A stretch of 64,000 bases of DNA from Bagarius yarrelli (GCA_005784505.1 VCAZ01000038.1:685001-749000), one strand, 5' to 3'. Shown: positions 11,805 through 24,607, numbered from the stretch's first letter. Made by a program: numbers and translations. The notes: a model not told the origin generated them from the letters alone.

Positions 11805-11965
11805 GCTAGTTAAAAGTAACAGAATGCTTTCCAGAATGTGGGGATTTGCTCATTTAGCCATAATAGCTTATGCAATCGGTGTCCCAGTTCATCCTAAAGG
11901 TGTTCAGCGAAGTTGGGTGAGGGCTTTGTGCAGGATAACTGAGTTGTGCTACAGTAACTCGAGCT
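11805..11965 (-). mobile_element. Tc1/mariner-like remnant
   Basis: Reverse sequence recalling the decayed transposase end seen in other copies here: ggggatttgctcatttagcc, cagttcatcctaaaggtgtt, gaagttgggtgagggctttg. No intact frame. Confidence 0.5.
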
Positions 11966-13111
11966 GCATCAAGTTACTGACATTTTGTGGATTTTTTTCT
12001 TATCAGGTGATGCCAAGTAAACAGCAACATTGTCAATAAGGGGGGTCCCCTGAACTATCCACCAAGGCCTTAGATTCAACATTGGGATTTGTGAAAAAAG
12101 CATATAATTGGCCATCCTATGGCAGATACAGTGATAGCAACCGGTGCTTTGCTGTTTCAAAGTCCAAGGTGATGCTGGGCAGAGCATCCCCACAAAGCAA
12201 GCTCCTAAAAACTTTTAGCCACAAAACAAGGCTAACAAGGATTTGGCTCTTCCATTACCATCAGCCAATTTTCTTTCTGCCAGGAATTCATTCAGGACTG
12301 CTCGATCAGAATATACCAGAAGACAGCATTGAGAGGTTGGATTTCCTAGTCGAATACTGGGCAGTGTGAAATTTTCTGCCAAATGTCTTAGCATTTTTCC
12401 AATATTACTAAACTACAGAATCTGATTCAGTTCTCATCTGCTGCAGGTTCAGCGGGGTGCTTTATTCTCTTGAAGTGAAGCATCAAGAATGTCCACTTAA
12501 ATGCCTGCATGCAAATGGCCTTTTTTGACAGACCAGCAGACAGTAGTCCCAATTGGTTACGGGGAAATTTCCTGTAAATGGTGCTTTTCAAATTCTATTA
12601 CATTTTAGCTTGATTGCGTTATGTTTCAGCTTAATTTCGTTGTGTTGTCAACTTATGCTTGCTTTTTTTTTAAATGTCACTGTGTTGTGCACTGCTGGGC
12701 CACTATAAACAGCAGACCGGTAGGAACTATAGCAATAAAGTCAAGTTTTTAAATATTCCAGGGTTTAATAAACTTTTAAAATGCAGAAGAAACCTCAATA
12801 ATCACACTGTAATCAAGAAAACAGCAAGGAATACCTTTAAAAATGATTTCTCAGCAAGAAGTCCATTGGCCATTTGCATTAATTTGGTCTCCTGCAATGT
12901 TCTTAACTAAATCACACCACTAAGTCCATACTGATGAACCAGGTGTGGTTTTTACTGACAATTTCTTCCTTGGGGAAAAACGTTCCAGGCACATGCAGTT
13001 TTTAGCTAAAAAACACATTTTACAACACTTTTTATACCTGAAGTAATTGTGCTCTTCTACTTAAAGACGATTAGTTACATATTTAGCTCAGTGGTTTAGG
13101 TGTTACAGTCA

Positions 13112-13269
13112 TATTTACAGCATTTGGCAGATGTTTTTATCTACAGCGACCTACATTTATCTCTTTATTTTATAGAGCTGAGCAATGGGGTTTAAGGGCC
13201 TTGCTCAGGGGTCCAGCAGTGGCAAATGGTTGGTGGTTGGAATCCAACACTTTAACCACTGCTACCACA
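13112..13269 (-). mobile_element. SINE-A
   Basis: Reverse copy: atttacagcatttggcagat, gagctgagcaatggggttta, gggccttgctcaggggtcca and ctttaaccactgctaccac. The B-box region is deleted. A stretch like a forward head (agctcagtggtttaggtgtt) abuts its left side. Confidence 0.75.
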
Positions 13270-14176
13270 GTGGTATGAGCGTTTGTGTGTGATGCAGTGG
13301 GTTTGCATCCTGTCCAGGGTTCTTTTTTGACCCTGTCCTGCCGTACTCGCGTCAGAACTCCCGAGAGCAGTGCAACTGGGGGGAAATGCGTACAGACATA
13401 GCCCTGGCTGTGGTGGTGCTAAAAGTGCCAGAAAGAACCTGTGACCCTGTGTAGAATAAGCTGTAAGAAAGATTAGTCTTTATGTGAAAAGGAATGCTTC
13501 AGTTTTAAGAGCTGTTAACTGTAACTCTTTGCTCTAAGACCGGAAAGCTTTATGGGTCAATTCAGCAGTTTATTAAGTAGTTTTCCACAGCCCGAAAGTT
13601 TGTTTGAGTCACTTCCAGCATGTTGGTTGGTTTTTCGTTGTCATTGTTTTCTCACTCAAACAAGTCATGCTCTACTTGACTGGAGGTAGACCAAGACGGG
13701 TTAAGACATTCTTGGACTGTTTTTTTGGTCCAAAACCAGTTGCAATCACAGAGTATTTACCTGCTTAAATGGGACTTAATGAAGAGGAAACACACCAGTG
13801 TACAGTAGAAATTAGATGGACTAAATGCTGTAGATGTCCAGCCTAAAGCTGGTAGTGCAAATCAAATGCTCACACATATGAGGTTACAACGGTCTGACAC
13901 TAATTTGGATAAAGCGTTAGTTCCTAAAAATAACAACATCTTCTGTGGACCAGCTTCAGCTAAGGCATTGCATTGATAAAATCTGAAATTCAGGCTGATT
14001 TTCATTTGCATTTCATTGGGATCATAAGCCAAATGCTGATCTTACCCTACTTTTTATCATATTTTATTTACACATACTTCATTTATGCAAACTGGTCTGA
14101 ATGGGTCCTTGTGTTGGTGTATACGGCATGTGTGCTCAGTTGAACCTGTTTGTTTAGTCATTACACAGCTTTGACG

Positions 14177-14525
14177 GGCAGCACGGTGGCTTGTGGTTAG
14201 CCCTGTTACCTCTTAGCAAGAAGGTTCCAGGTTCGTATCCTCTGCAGGGGTCTTTCTGTGCGGAGTTTGTATGTTCTCACTGTGTTTGCTGGGTTGACTC
14301 CGGGTACTCCGGTTCCCTCCTACAGTCCAAGAACATTTATGTTAGATTAATTGGTGATTCTAAATTGGCTATAGGCGTTAGTGTTAGTGAGAGTGTGTGG
14401 TAGTTTGTCTGTATGTGGCCCTGCAATGGAATAGCGACCTGTCCAGGGTGACCCCTGCATTTCACCCAATGACAGCTGGGATAGAACCCGGTAGATCCCT
14501 GTGACCCTAATTATGAACTAGCAGT
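14177..14525 (+). mobile_element. V-SINE, near full length
   Basis: Head gggcagcacggtggcttgtg with B-box region ccaggttcgtatcctctgca; V-domain tctttctgtgcggagtttgt to gtactccggttccctcctac; then ttaattggtgattctaaatt, gcgacctgtccagggtgacc and atgacagctgggatagaacc. Its tail leads into ATGG units and a TA array. Confidence 0.85.
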
Positions 14526-14604
14526 TTGATGGTTGAATGGTTGAATGGCTGGATAAATGGTTGGATATATAGATAAATGGATGGATGGATGGATGGATGT
14601 CACA

Positions 14605-14606
<2 letters not shown>

Positions 14607-14653
<47 letters not shown>

Positions 14654-14654
14654 C

Positions 14655-14681
<27 letters not shown>
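14607..14681. repeat. TA microsatellite with an AGCT centre
   Basis: Pure TA repeat interrupted once by tagcta at 14651-14656. The part 14626-14681 is a perfect 56-bp palindrome. Confidence 0.93.
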
Positions 14682-14686
<5 letters not shown>

Positions 14687-15404
14687 CACAGAACCTTATT
14701 ATGCTCATCGTGCAATTACTCCTGTTCAAGGACCGAAAAATCTTTCACCTTTAACCATTTGTGACAGCAGATATAGTCAGGTAAGGAATACCTTCAAAAC
14801 TATTAAAAATGGTCTAGTAAGAACCCAGTTGTCCATTTTAAAATCTCCTGCAATGTGTTAAACTAAATGACCCCACTAAGTTAGGTGTAGCTATTATTTA
14901 GCCTTTAATGTTACCTTAACTTTGCTTTCAAGTTAAACTTTATTTCAATGACATCAAATCATCTCATTGGCTTCAAATTCCAATAAGATTAGATTGCCCT
15001 GATTGACAGAGATAAAATCAAGCCGCTTAAATCCTCAGGGTATAATCAGGATATTCATAAGAGATAAAATCTCAAACTGTGAGCATTAGAACTGCAGGGA
15101 AACGGTTGTATAACCGTGAGATTTCTCAGGAAAAAACCCGCATACCACCTGCGCTAATTCGGTCCACGCTAAATTACAGCCCAGCAGATTTTTCTGATGA
15201 AGCAGGTGGGCTGATTACCAAACCTCCATCAGATGCCTTCTCATCTATGCTACCTTCAGTAGTGCTATTTTAAATTAAAATAGAAACGTTCTTCTTAAAA
15301 CATTCAGATGATTCATTATGTCTTAAAACAGGGATGAGGAAGAGACACTTCTGCTCAATTTGTGTCATAATAAAATTATAATAAGTAATCTGTCTTAATT
15401 AGGT

Positions 15405-15445
15405 CAAAGCCTGATGCAATTCATTTTTTATTGCATCAGGCTTTG
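15405..15445. repeat. Perfect 16-bp stem hairpin
   Basis: caaagcctgatgcaat at 15405-15420 is exactly complementary to attgcatcaggctttg at 15430-15445, with a 9-nt loop. A long T run follows. Confidence 0.9.
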
Positions 15446-16215
15446 CATTTTTTTTTTTTTAGTCTTTATACTGGAAAGGTTATAACCTGACATGATACAC
15501 ACACAGACAGAACAGCACAGCAAAAAAAAAAAAAAAGTTTTAAGCGAATTGTGGCACACTGCCTGAGGTAAAGCTGTAACTAATTCACATAATGTTGTAA
15601 GGAGAAGTACGACGACTAACCTTGCCCATAACCATAACCTTCATGCCTTCTTATGCATTTTGAATGAAACTGAAAATGGTTGCAAAATTGCAATCAAAAC
15701 CATGACATCGCATTCTGTTCATGCTGTAGCTTATGCAATAGCTTATCACCATGCGATGCATAAAAAAAAAAAAAAACTAATATTACACTTAGTATGCAAC
15801 TGCTGAACTGTAAATTCGGGGTTGATTTTATAAATTCCACCAAGGGGGGGGGTTTAAATGACAAAATATGCTCATTATGATGCCTACCAAGTGGGCTTTG
15901 TTCTTTCTACAATTATGATATCTGAACCTTTATTATAGTTTTGACCTCTTAGAATAAGACGATATATCTAGGGAAAAAAAAAAAAAAAATACACTCCAAG
16001 ACAAGATGATCATTCTGCTGTCCGGTAGTTAAGCGCTAATAAGAAATACATTATTAATATTGAACAGAATAAATGTTCTAACAGGATATAAATACATGTA
16101 TGAATTTTTTTTGTATTTATTTTTACCAGTCACACACTTTTTACTATTTACATTGTTTGTATACTTCTATATCTTATATACTTTGTTACATGTGTTGTCT
16201 TTTAGGTCTTCCCTT

Positions 16216-16650
16216 GTCAAGTCAGGTCCCCTTTTATTAATTTGGTGCTTTTAACAATGGAGTTTGTGTCAAAGAGTCTTTACGAAATCAAATAGTTGAA
16301 TAGTTTTGCAATACAAGGACAATAGTAAACACACACTAAAACAGTCAGTTCCGTTTAATTAATATCTATTAATCCCCAACTAAGCAATCCAGAGGAGACA
16401 ACGTCAAAGAACTAAAACTCCATCAATGACAGAATGGAGAAAAAACCTTGGAAGAAACCAGACTCAGTCAGGGGTTCCAGTTCTCTTCTGGACAGACAAA
16501 CCAGCAGGTTATTCCATCATGCAGCAAAGATAGACTGTGTAAAGGACTAATCTGTCTCTGGGGCTCATCCTGGACGCCGCATAAAATTCAGGGCCGTTGA
16601 GGTCAACGTCTTGCTGTGAGGCAACAGTGCTAACCACTAAGCCACCCCTT
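16216..16650 (-). mobile_element. LINE 3' end
   Basis: Reverse copy starting with a cttgtcaagtcaggtc remnant of the tail repeat, then gtgcttttaacaatggagtt, gtgtcaaagagtctttacga, aatggagaaaaaaccttgga and gacaaaccagcaggttattc. This is the complement of the element type at 18.4 kb. Confidence 0.65.
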
Positions 16651-16679
16651 AATAATATTTTAATTTAAAGATAATTCCA

Positions 16680-16905
16680 TTTCACGGTAGTCCCACAGTT
16701 GCGTCAGGACCCATGGGTCCCGTGGTACTCATGCAGAAGTGCAGATCTTTTGCTAAGGTTGGTGTGGAAGAACCCTTAGGTCAACCGTTTTGGGATGAAA
16801 TGGAACACCACAGACTTTCTACCCAAAAATGGTGTACAATGCAATGAATACTATCAACACATATGGATGTGATGATCATGCGTCCCAATACTTTTGCACA
16901 TACGA
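16680..16905 (+). mobile_element. Tc1/mariner-like remnant
   Basis: tttgggatgaaatggaacac corresponds to a WDE(L/M)E(R/H) transposase motif, and atggatgtgatgatcatgcg plus tcccaatacttttgcacata is the element end. Internally deleted. Confidence 0.55.
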
Positions 16906-17557
16906 TGCTCACCTTGTTTCACACTTTGAATGTTATCAAACGTGTTTTCTAGTTGTAGCAGATCTTGTGAGATCTCGTGATCTTATCAGATATTCTTCTG
17001 TTGTCCTATCCTGCTGCCGAGTTCACCCTGTTTATTGATCGCTTGACCCAAGTCACTTTCTGAGTCTGACCCTTTCTTTCGATTTAGATTTATTAGCCTG
17101 CCATTCTAATCTTGCACTTAAATCCATTTTAGCTTTTCTCTTATGAAGGCCAGGAAGGTTAAAGATGTTTATTAAGACTGGGAAGCGGTGAGATGCAATA
17201 AAATTAGCATGAGTGACAGGTTTCTATGTAAACACAAATATAAGCAAGCAGTCAGAAATAAAGCAAAATATTATATGTAATAAAAAAGTTAACTTTAATA
17301 AATCTTAGTTATGGTTTCAGTGAGGGTGTTTGATCATTTTTTAGGAAATTAAAAAAAAACTCTACAATACACTATTATTGGGGCCACACACCATGCTGAC
17401 AATGTTAAGACCACACCCACTTCCTGGTTAAAAAATCTAAATCCAATTCATATAAATACATACATATACAGGTAGAGGCTTTGTGTTAACCTTTTATTTT
17501 ATTTTGTCTAAAAACCCAAATTATTCTTTTATTTACTGAACATTACACACTTTATTA

Positions 17558-17727
17558 TTTACAGCATTTGGTAGACGCCCTTAACCAGAGTGACTTACAT
17601 TTCTCTTTTATACCACTGAGCAATTGGAGGTTAGGGGCCAGCAGTGGTGGCTTGGTGGAGCTGGGATTCAAACCCCAGTCTTTCTGGTACCAGACCAACA
17701 CCTTTGCCACTGTGCCACCATTTCCCC
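17558..17727 (-). mobile_element. SINE-A
   Basis: Reverse copy: tttacagcatttggtagacg, ccttaaccagagtgacttac, ccactgagcaattggaggtt, gggattcaaaccccagtctt and gccactgtgccaccatttcc. A short block of the middle part (cttgctcagg) is deleted. Confidence 0.8.
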
Positions 17728-18409
17728 CCACCCTTGAATGCTGGAAACCGTCTGCAGTTTAGCAAAGAGCTGTGTCTTTTTACTTCGTCTTTTTTAACAT
17801 AAATTGACCATTTATCTGGAATTGGAATTGCAGAAAAAAATAGTTTCTTGTCCATTTGCCTTTCCTACTCAGCCAATACAGTTGATTAAACATCATGCCA
17901 TCACTTTGAGTATGTTGTGGCATCGGGTTCATATAAATAGCTTTTAAGCCTGCACTTTCTAACCCAGTCTCTTTTTTTTACTCAGAATGAATCTGAATTA
18001 TAAGACTGCATATCAGAATATTTAAAGGCTTTTTCTACCCTAAAAGTCTTTTAAAAGAGTTTATAAGAGCAAATTCCAGCCAAAGTTGTGAGCTCGTACG
18101 AGATGTTAAAAATTGGTAGACGGTAAGGAAAGCTGCTTTGCTGTATTAACTGCCAACACAGCAAAATGGACTTAAGGTTAAGAAGAACTATCACAGTGGT
18201 GTCCTTTTAAGGTCAATGGATACACTATCAAGGTCCAATTCTTTTTAGATGTTCTACAAAAACATCATATTTTCCCTATAATCTTTGGGAAACCTGACCT
18301 GAACCTGAGCTGCAACATGCCTTGCCTTTACTTTGCATAATAAGCCTATTATGACATAAACATTAATGTGAGGTGGATATAACTATAAATATGTCACTGT
18401 ATAATACTA

Positions 18410-18606
18410 TAAATTATTGGTTCCTCTCAAGGTTTCTTCCTTTTCCGTCTCAGGGAGTTTTTCCTTGCCACTGGCCCCCCTCGGCTTGCTCATCAGGGAC
18501 AAACTGATTTCTGATTCATTCGCATCTTATAATCTCTTTAATTGTGTACAGCTGCTTTGTGACAATGACCATTGTAAAAAGCGCTACACAAATAAAATTG
18601 AATTGA
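18410..18606 (+). mobile_element. LINE 3' end
   Basis: ggttcctctcaaggtttctt, cagggagtttttccttgcca, cagctgctttgtgacaatga and aaaaagcgctacacaaataa, ending in an AATTGAATTGAA tail. This is a non-LTR retrotransposon 3' end common in fish (L2/Rex style). Confidence 0.7.
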
Positions 18607-18838
18607 AATGAATATTCAGGCCTGTGGAGAAGAGCATGCTCAGTAGCGTATTAACATGCCATCTATTGTCTTTACCTCTTATCCCAGGGAACTCGAGGCA
18701 CGGCTCAAGAAACATCTTGGTCATGGTCTTAAAGCAATCCAGAGCACAACCAGTTTCACAAACAATCTAGATTATTTTAACATAACAAATCTGTCCATAA
18801 TCCATGACATTAAATCAGAGTACACAGAGAAATCGGAG

Positions 18839-19024
18839 GGAAGTGGTAGCTCAGTCGTTAACATGTTACTGTAACTGCTAATTGAAAGTGCAACCACTGC
18901 CAAGTTGCCACTGTTGGGCCCCTAAACAAGGCTCGTAACCCCCAATTGCTTAATTTTATAAAAAGAGCTTAATGTAAGTTGCTCTGGATAAAGACGTCTG
19001 CCAAATACTGTAAATGTGATGTAA
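18839..19024 (+). mobile_element. SINE-A
   Basis: Head ggaagtggtagctcagtcgt, middle gccactgttgggcccctaaa, linker ttgcttaattttataaaaag, and tail gtaagttgctctggataaag with the GGATA loop, then gtctgccaaatactgtaaat. Confidence 0.83.
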
Positions 19025-19093
19025 TATAAATTGCATGCGCATCCACAGAAGGCAAAAAACGTATATCCAACGTCCTGACCACCGTCTTCCACT

Positions 19094-19222
19094 ACTTTTA
19101 ACTTTATACAACTGAGCAATAAAGGGGTTAAAGGCCTAGCTAATGGGCCCAACAGTGGTAACGGTGAATCCACAATCTTTAGACTGGCAGTCTTACACCC
19201 TAAGCACTGCACTACCACTTCC
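19094..19222 (-). mobile_element. SINE-A, tail-less
   Basis: Reverse copy: ttatacaactgagcaataaa, gggcccaacagtggtaacgg, gactggcagtcttacaccct and cactgcactaccacttcct. It faces the forward copy 70 nt upstream. Confidence 0.78.
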
Positions 19223-19237
19223 TCGAAACATATAAAA

Positions 19238-19486
19238 ATGCCTTTATTTTCTCACATATACTTTCTACAGCAGAGTAAAATTTGTTTCTTCACATATCCT
19301 TTTTTAGTAAGTTGGGGTCAAAGCACAGGGTCAGCTATGATACAGCACCCCTGGAGCAGGAAGGATTAAGGGTCTTGCTCAGGGACCCAACAGTGGTTGG
19401 CTGGAAGTGGTGGGGCTTGAACCCAGGTCTTTTTAGTCTTTAGATCAGCGACTCAGCGCTTTAACCATTTGAGCCACCACTGCCAT
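19238..19486 (-). mobile_element. SINE-B
   Basis: Reverse copy: aaatttgtttcttcacatat, aagttggggtcaaagcacag, ggtcagctatgatacagcac, aagggtcttgctcagggacc and tttgagccaccactgcca. Confidence 0.78.
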
Positions 19487-20152
19487 TATATCATACATAA
19501 TAGAATTTAAAGCTCCTGCCTATATTGGCTATACTGTTCTTAGAAACACACACCACACTCCAATTAGCACCCCTGGTCTAAAACTGCCACCGCTAGTATG
19601 TATTAATATGGTGCATATGAAAATACTCCACAAAATGGCACCACAGCATGTAAAAATACTAAGATATACATAAAATAGTTTGATTACAGGTGTGAAAAAC
19701 ATTCTTGTTTTTTTTTTTTAATGTGATTCTTTCTAAATTGCATATGTGTGTGTGTTGCCTTGCAAAAAATGTGCAATTTTATACATTGCTGGCAGAGTTT
19801 TCCGTGCATAATGCAGCTTAATTGTGCTGAAAATGTGCAAAGTGCCTACCACATCAGTTCCTTTGTCTGTGTTTTCACAGTGATTAGCTTGTCCACAACT
19901 CCAGATTTAACCTGGTGATAGAAATAATTTTCCTGTTTATGCAGACAAAACAAAACAAAAAAGTATTAGGGAAAGAAGTGGGATAGATTCTGCCATTTTG
20001 CAAGGTGCTGGTCAGCTTCAGGCAGATAATTGCCAGGCTTGTGCAGCAGAGACGGATGATTAAAGGGTTTATTGTCTCTCCCAGGCTCAATCAACCTTAC
20101 CTCTTGTTCCTGATTCAGCATTTGCACCTTCACATAATTTATGGGGTTCCCT

Positions 20153-20188
20153 CTCTCTTTTTCTCTCTCTCTCTTTCTCTCTCTCTCC
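20153..20188. repeat. CT microsatellite
   Basis: Imperfect TCTC tract. A GA tract at 20406-20432 lies 220 nt downstream and is complementary to it. Confidence 0.88.
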
Positions 20189-21763
20189 TGCTTTTTTTTT
20201 CAATAACTCTCTCACTCGTTTTTTCTTTCTTGCTTGCTTTTGCTGCCACTCTATTGCCTGCAATCTTTCTCTCATTCATTCCCATTCTATCTTCCTCTCG
20301 CAGACCCAGACTCTATCAAGCACCAACTATTTGGCACCATTCTTTTTTCATGCTCACGCTTTTTACCCCTCGCTACCAAAGGAACAACAGCACACCAACA
20401 GTAAAGAGAGAGAGAGAGACAGAGAGAGAGAGTTAAAAGTACACAACTGAAAAAAAGCAACAATCATGATGGTCCAGAATGTCTTCAATTGCCATTTCTG
20501 ACCAGCAATTTGAGGAAGGTATTACAAGTTGCATTTTTGATGTTAGTCCCCAAAACCTTTTGTCCTTTTAGATCTATGTAGCATTTTAAGTTAAAAAGAA
20601 ATGCAGGCCATGTCATCAGGAAGTGGATCATCTTGTTCTTGGGAACAGGAAATAGGTGATAGCAAAGGAAGACTGCTGTTTGTTCCCAATTGGCCTATTT
20701 CTTTGACCATCAGCACTACAAGCATGAACCCACTGAAAAATGCTTTCTATCCAAATCTTTAACAACACACTGCATTTAGATCATTCCTACACCAGTCCGA
20801 CCTGTCAGGACAGCCCATCTGCAATTCTGTCCTACAGCTTGTAAATCACCAGTTCATCTTTCACCATCGCAGATCCAGACAAATGAAAAATTCAGTAAGG
20901 CAGCAACAAAGCTCCGCGCCGGCTCAAGTACTTGGGAGAGCCGCAACCCGCAATAGTGCTCTTCCATCGTAATGACAACAATCCATTACTAAATGCGGGG
21001 GATGATGTGCAGTGCTGCACGCTAATCTCCATAATGCGCGCATGCAGACCCGATGAGTGCCGCCTCCGCTGTTGATAACAGACCCGTTGGATGAAAAAAC
21101 AAATTCATCTCTTTCGATTTACAGTGACTGAGGGGAAAATAATAATATCTCATTGGCTCGTACCAAACAGAGAATTCTGCCCAATTAGCCTTTCAACAAA
21201 TGGCCTACATGTGTGGGGACAACAAACAGAGAGACATCTCGATAAACACGATTCACCCTCTGATAACCTCGGAACTGTTATTAGTGTTAACATAGCTGTG
21301 ATATTTGCATACAACATACAACATATTCATGTTTTTCGGGTTTAAGTTCATTATCAGGTGGAAAAAAATGCAAAATTGCCTCCTGCATGCTAAGAAGTGT
21401 ACTTTATTGAAGCCAAAAGAAATTCAGTGAAGATATTGCTCTGTTTTTCTGATGGGCTCCATCCTTAATCTTTTTTTTACTGACTAAAAGGTTTCTATTA
21501 GAGTCCAGCAATTTTTTTTTAGATGGAGGAGATTCAGGATTATTAGAAATATTATCTGTCACCAACAACAAAGGACTTTTCCTGGAAAGCATGGACACAA
21601 CACCGTTTCAAGCTCTCAACATGATGCAGTCATTTCGAAGTTGTGACATCGGCCTAATAGGCAACAGTATAGGCATGATACCAGGTACCACTGTGCTGCT
21701 GTGGGAGGACTGGAGTCAGGTGTGTGTGTTCGAAATCATAATAAGCAACCAACCACACAAGAA

Positions 21764-22041
21764 CCATCCATCCATCCATCTATTTTCTATAACCGCTTAT
21801 TTCCTAACTTGGGGTCACGGGAGATCTATCCCAGCCGTTTCTGAATGGGCGAAAGGCAGGATGGGTACTCATTGGACAGGTCATAAGTCTATTACAGGGC
21901 CACACACTCACACGGGCAATTAAGAATCACCAATCAACCGAACATACATGTTTTTGGACTGTTGGAGGAAACCGGAGTACCCAGAGTAAACCCACGTAAG
22001 CACGGGGAGAACATGCAAACTAAGCCACAGTGCCGCCAACC
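21764..22041 (-). mobile_element. V-SINE
   Basis: Reverse copy: CATC units, tctatcccagccgtttctga, attacagggccacacactca, catacatgtttttggactgt, gaggaaaccggagtacccag and cacggggagaacatgcaaac (complement of the V-domain). Confidence 0.84.
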
Positions 22042-22467
22042 GGTAACACTGACTTAGAGCCTTTAAATGCATTATATATTTTATTAAATTTTTCATAATT
22101 TTTGTGATATTATTAGATAAATATTAATTCTAAACTGCACCAGATGATGTATGTGGTACAGTTGCAGTTGTAGTGTAGAGGTTTGGAGTTGTCTTAATCG
22201 TTTTTCTTGCTTTAATAAAAATGGTTTTCACCCTGAAAATGCGAATTACCTCTGTACCACACGAATTACCTCTGTACCCTGTTACATTGTGTATAAACGC
22301 TATCTTGATGGTATTAAGTCGGGTAAATCCCCACTGAAGGCCCAGGTACCAAATCCACGTCCCGCCACTAATGAAAGGTATCGAGACACCAGATCATCAA
22401 ATCCATGCGTGTTTATTAAACATTTTATTCCAAATGTAGTTTCTTTTTTACTTTTTACTTCTTGAAT

Positions 22468-22690
22468 AACCTAGACACTTCTGGAAATGCTTTTACTAGA
22501 TTTTGGAGCATGGCACTGGGGATTTGTATAAATGAGTTCAGGCGCTAATGTTGACTAAGGAGGTCTGGGGTGCAGACAGTGTTCCGGATTATCCCAATGG
22601 AGGAGTTGAGGTCGGGGCTCTGTGTGGTGACATGTCTTCATGGAGCTTATGGGTTTTGTGCCCAGGGACGTTATTGGGCAACTTTTTCGC
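22468..22690 (-). mobile_element. Tc1/mariner-like remnant
   Basis: Reverse: cttctggaaatgcttttact, ggtctggggtgcagacagtg, gaggtcggggctctgtgtgg and catgtcttcatggagcttat, the complement of a decayed transposase end. Confidence 0.6.
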
Positions 22691-23195
22691 ATGATGTGTA
22701 TAGCTGGATGTTCTGCAAAATTTTTTGAAAGGTTACAAAGCTAAAGTGACAAATATTTGCACTTTGAATGACAGCTTAACAGTTAAGAGAGGGTCTGTCC
22801 GGGCAGTACTGTCTGCCTTTCCAATTGCAAATAAATTTGAAAGAAATGCTCCAATGATAGGGCACTGGCTCTCTATTAATCCCCGATAATTTACAATAAG
22901 TAGCACATTTCACAGCCTGCTGGTCTACAAGGCAGGGACTGTAGCCTGGCACAGTTGGCAGTGCCTGATGACATGTGAGCCAAGTCTCCTGTGAATGAAG
23001 CAATTAGATGACCATACTTGCTTAGAACATATCTCTGGTCACGAGACGATCTTCGTTCTGCTAATCACATCTATTAAACTTATTGTTGCAGAAATGTTTG
23101 GTGAGATAACTAGACAACTAATTTAGCTAGCTGGTTAGAATAATGCTAATGTGTGTTACAGAATGCTACCTACATACCATAGACACATAATCCGA

Positions 23196-23345
23196 CTGCA
23201 CCTTAGACCTCCTTATCGAAATAAGCACCTGATATCATTGCTATTGTGGCTAAATTAGCAAATCCCCCTAGCCATGCTTTAAAATCTAGCAGAAAGCCTT
23301 GCAATGTTGTTGAGGTTATGAAGGTTAATAGGTTGTTCAAATGAC
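23196..23345 (+). mobile_element. Tc1/mariner-like remnant
   Basis: Forward: ctgcaccttagacctcctta, aaatccccctagccatgctt and taaaatctagcagaaagcct match, in forward sense, the same decayed transposase end that is reversed at 22.5 kb. Confidence 0.55.
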
Positions 23346-24073
23346 ATAGATGGATGTGATAGCTAGGTAGCCTCATACTTTTGATCAAAGTAGTGTAGAT
23401 TGAGTATTAATGTTTTAAAAGACAAAGATTAGGAGTACAAAAAGTATTGTAAACTAGAAAAGCAAAGAAATAGAGTTATAACTTAGACAGTTAAACTTTA
23501 ATAAAGTCACTCTGGAGGAATATTGAGGGCATTGTAACATAAGCTGTATAATTTGGTTAAAATGACTGGGTTATTACATTTGGGTTTCTGGTAGATGCGT
23601 AGGTCTTTTTATCATTCATTCTTAAACTGTATATGGGCTTAGAGTGATTTTTTTTTTCAAATTGCTCAGAAGAACAAGCACTCGAGCCAGACAGCAGATA
23701 TGAAAAGATGTCTGGAAATGAAAGAGGAGGAAGCATATGCGGTGCATTACTCCACTCTGTTTGGGAGCTTGTATGAATACACATTGTCAATATGACTAAT
23801 TTTATCCATATGCCATTGCTTGGCATCCCTCAGGCGCCTGTCACGATACAATCCCTTCTTCTTTGATTTTACTTTTAAGCATGACAAGTTCTTAAAAAAA
23901 TCCCAATAAAATAGCAATTTTGTTTTATCCCCTGCATAGTGTGTCTATGTCTGTAGCATGTGAACAAAAGAACTAACACTACCACCTTGTCAAAACAATC
24001 CAATAATGGCGACACTTAAGGAAGGCTGGTTTAAACCCACCAAGCTAGCTAGCTATAAAGGCTAAAGGTAGAG

Positions 24074-24276
24074 TATTTATTTGTCACATAAACTCTATAG
24101 CAAAGTCAAATTTGTTTCTTCACTAGTCCCATTGGGAAAATTGGGGGTCAGAGCAGGAAGGGTTTAGGGGTCTTGCTCAAGGACCGAACAGTGTCAGATT
24201 AGCAGTGTCAAGGCTTGAACTCTGGTCTTCCCTGTCAACCGAACAACAACTCAGCTCATTTGAACCACCACTACCC
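24074..24276 (-). mobile_element. SINE-B
   Basis: Reverse: tatttgtcacataaactcta, caaatttgtttcttcactag, gggtcttgctcaaggaccga and catttgaaccaccactaccc. The segment with the atagctgac motif is deleted. Confidence 0.68.
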
Positions 24277-24324
24277 TATAAAGCATTGTACTATATATAC
24301 ACAATACAAAACGATAAGTAGATG

Positions 24325-24607
<283 letters not shown>

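Noticed and set aside
12082..12369. 95-codon open frame on the + strand in intron 3
   Set aside because: Not a simple repeat, but no homology that I recognise, no splice or promoter context, and it sits beside Tc1-like debris. It could be an unknown transposon piece; not supported as a gene.
20005..20436. 143-codon open frame on the + strand
   Set aside because: Composition driven by CT and GA tracts (SLSLSLLL, RERETERES); no recognisable domain.
22226..22275. Short direct repeat cgaattacctctgtacc, twice
   Set aside because: Two copies only, 24 nt apart; an ordinary small tandem duplication.
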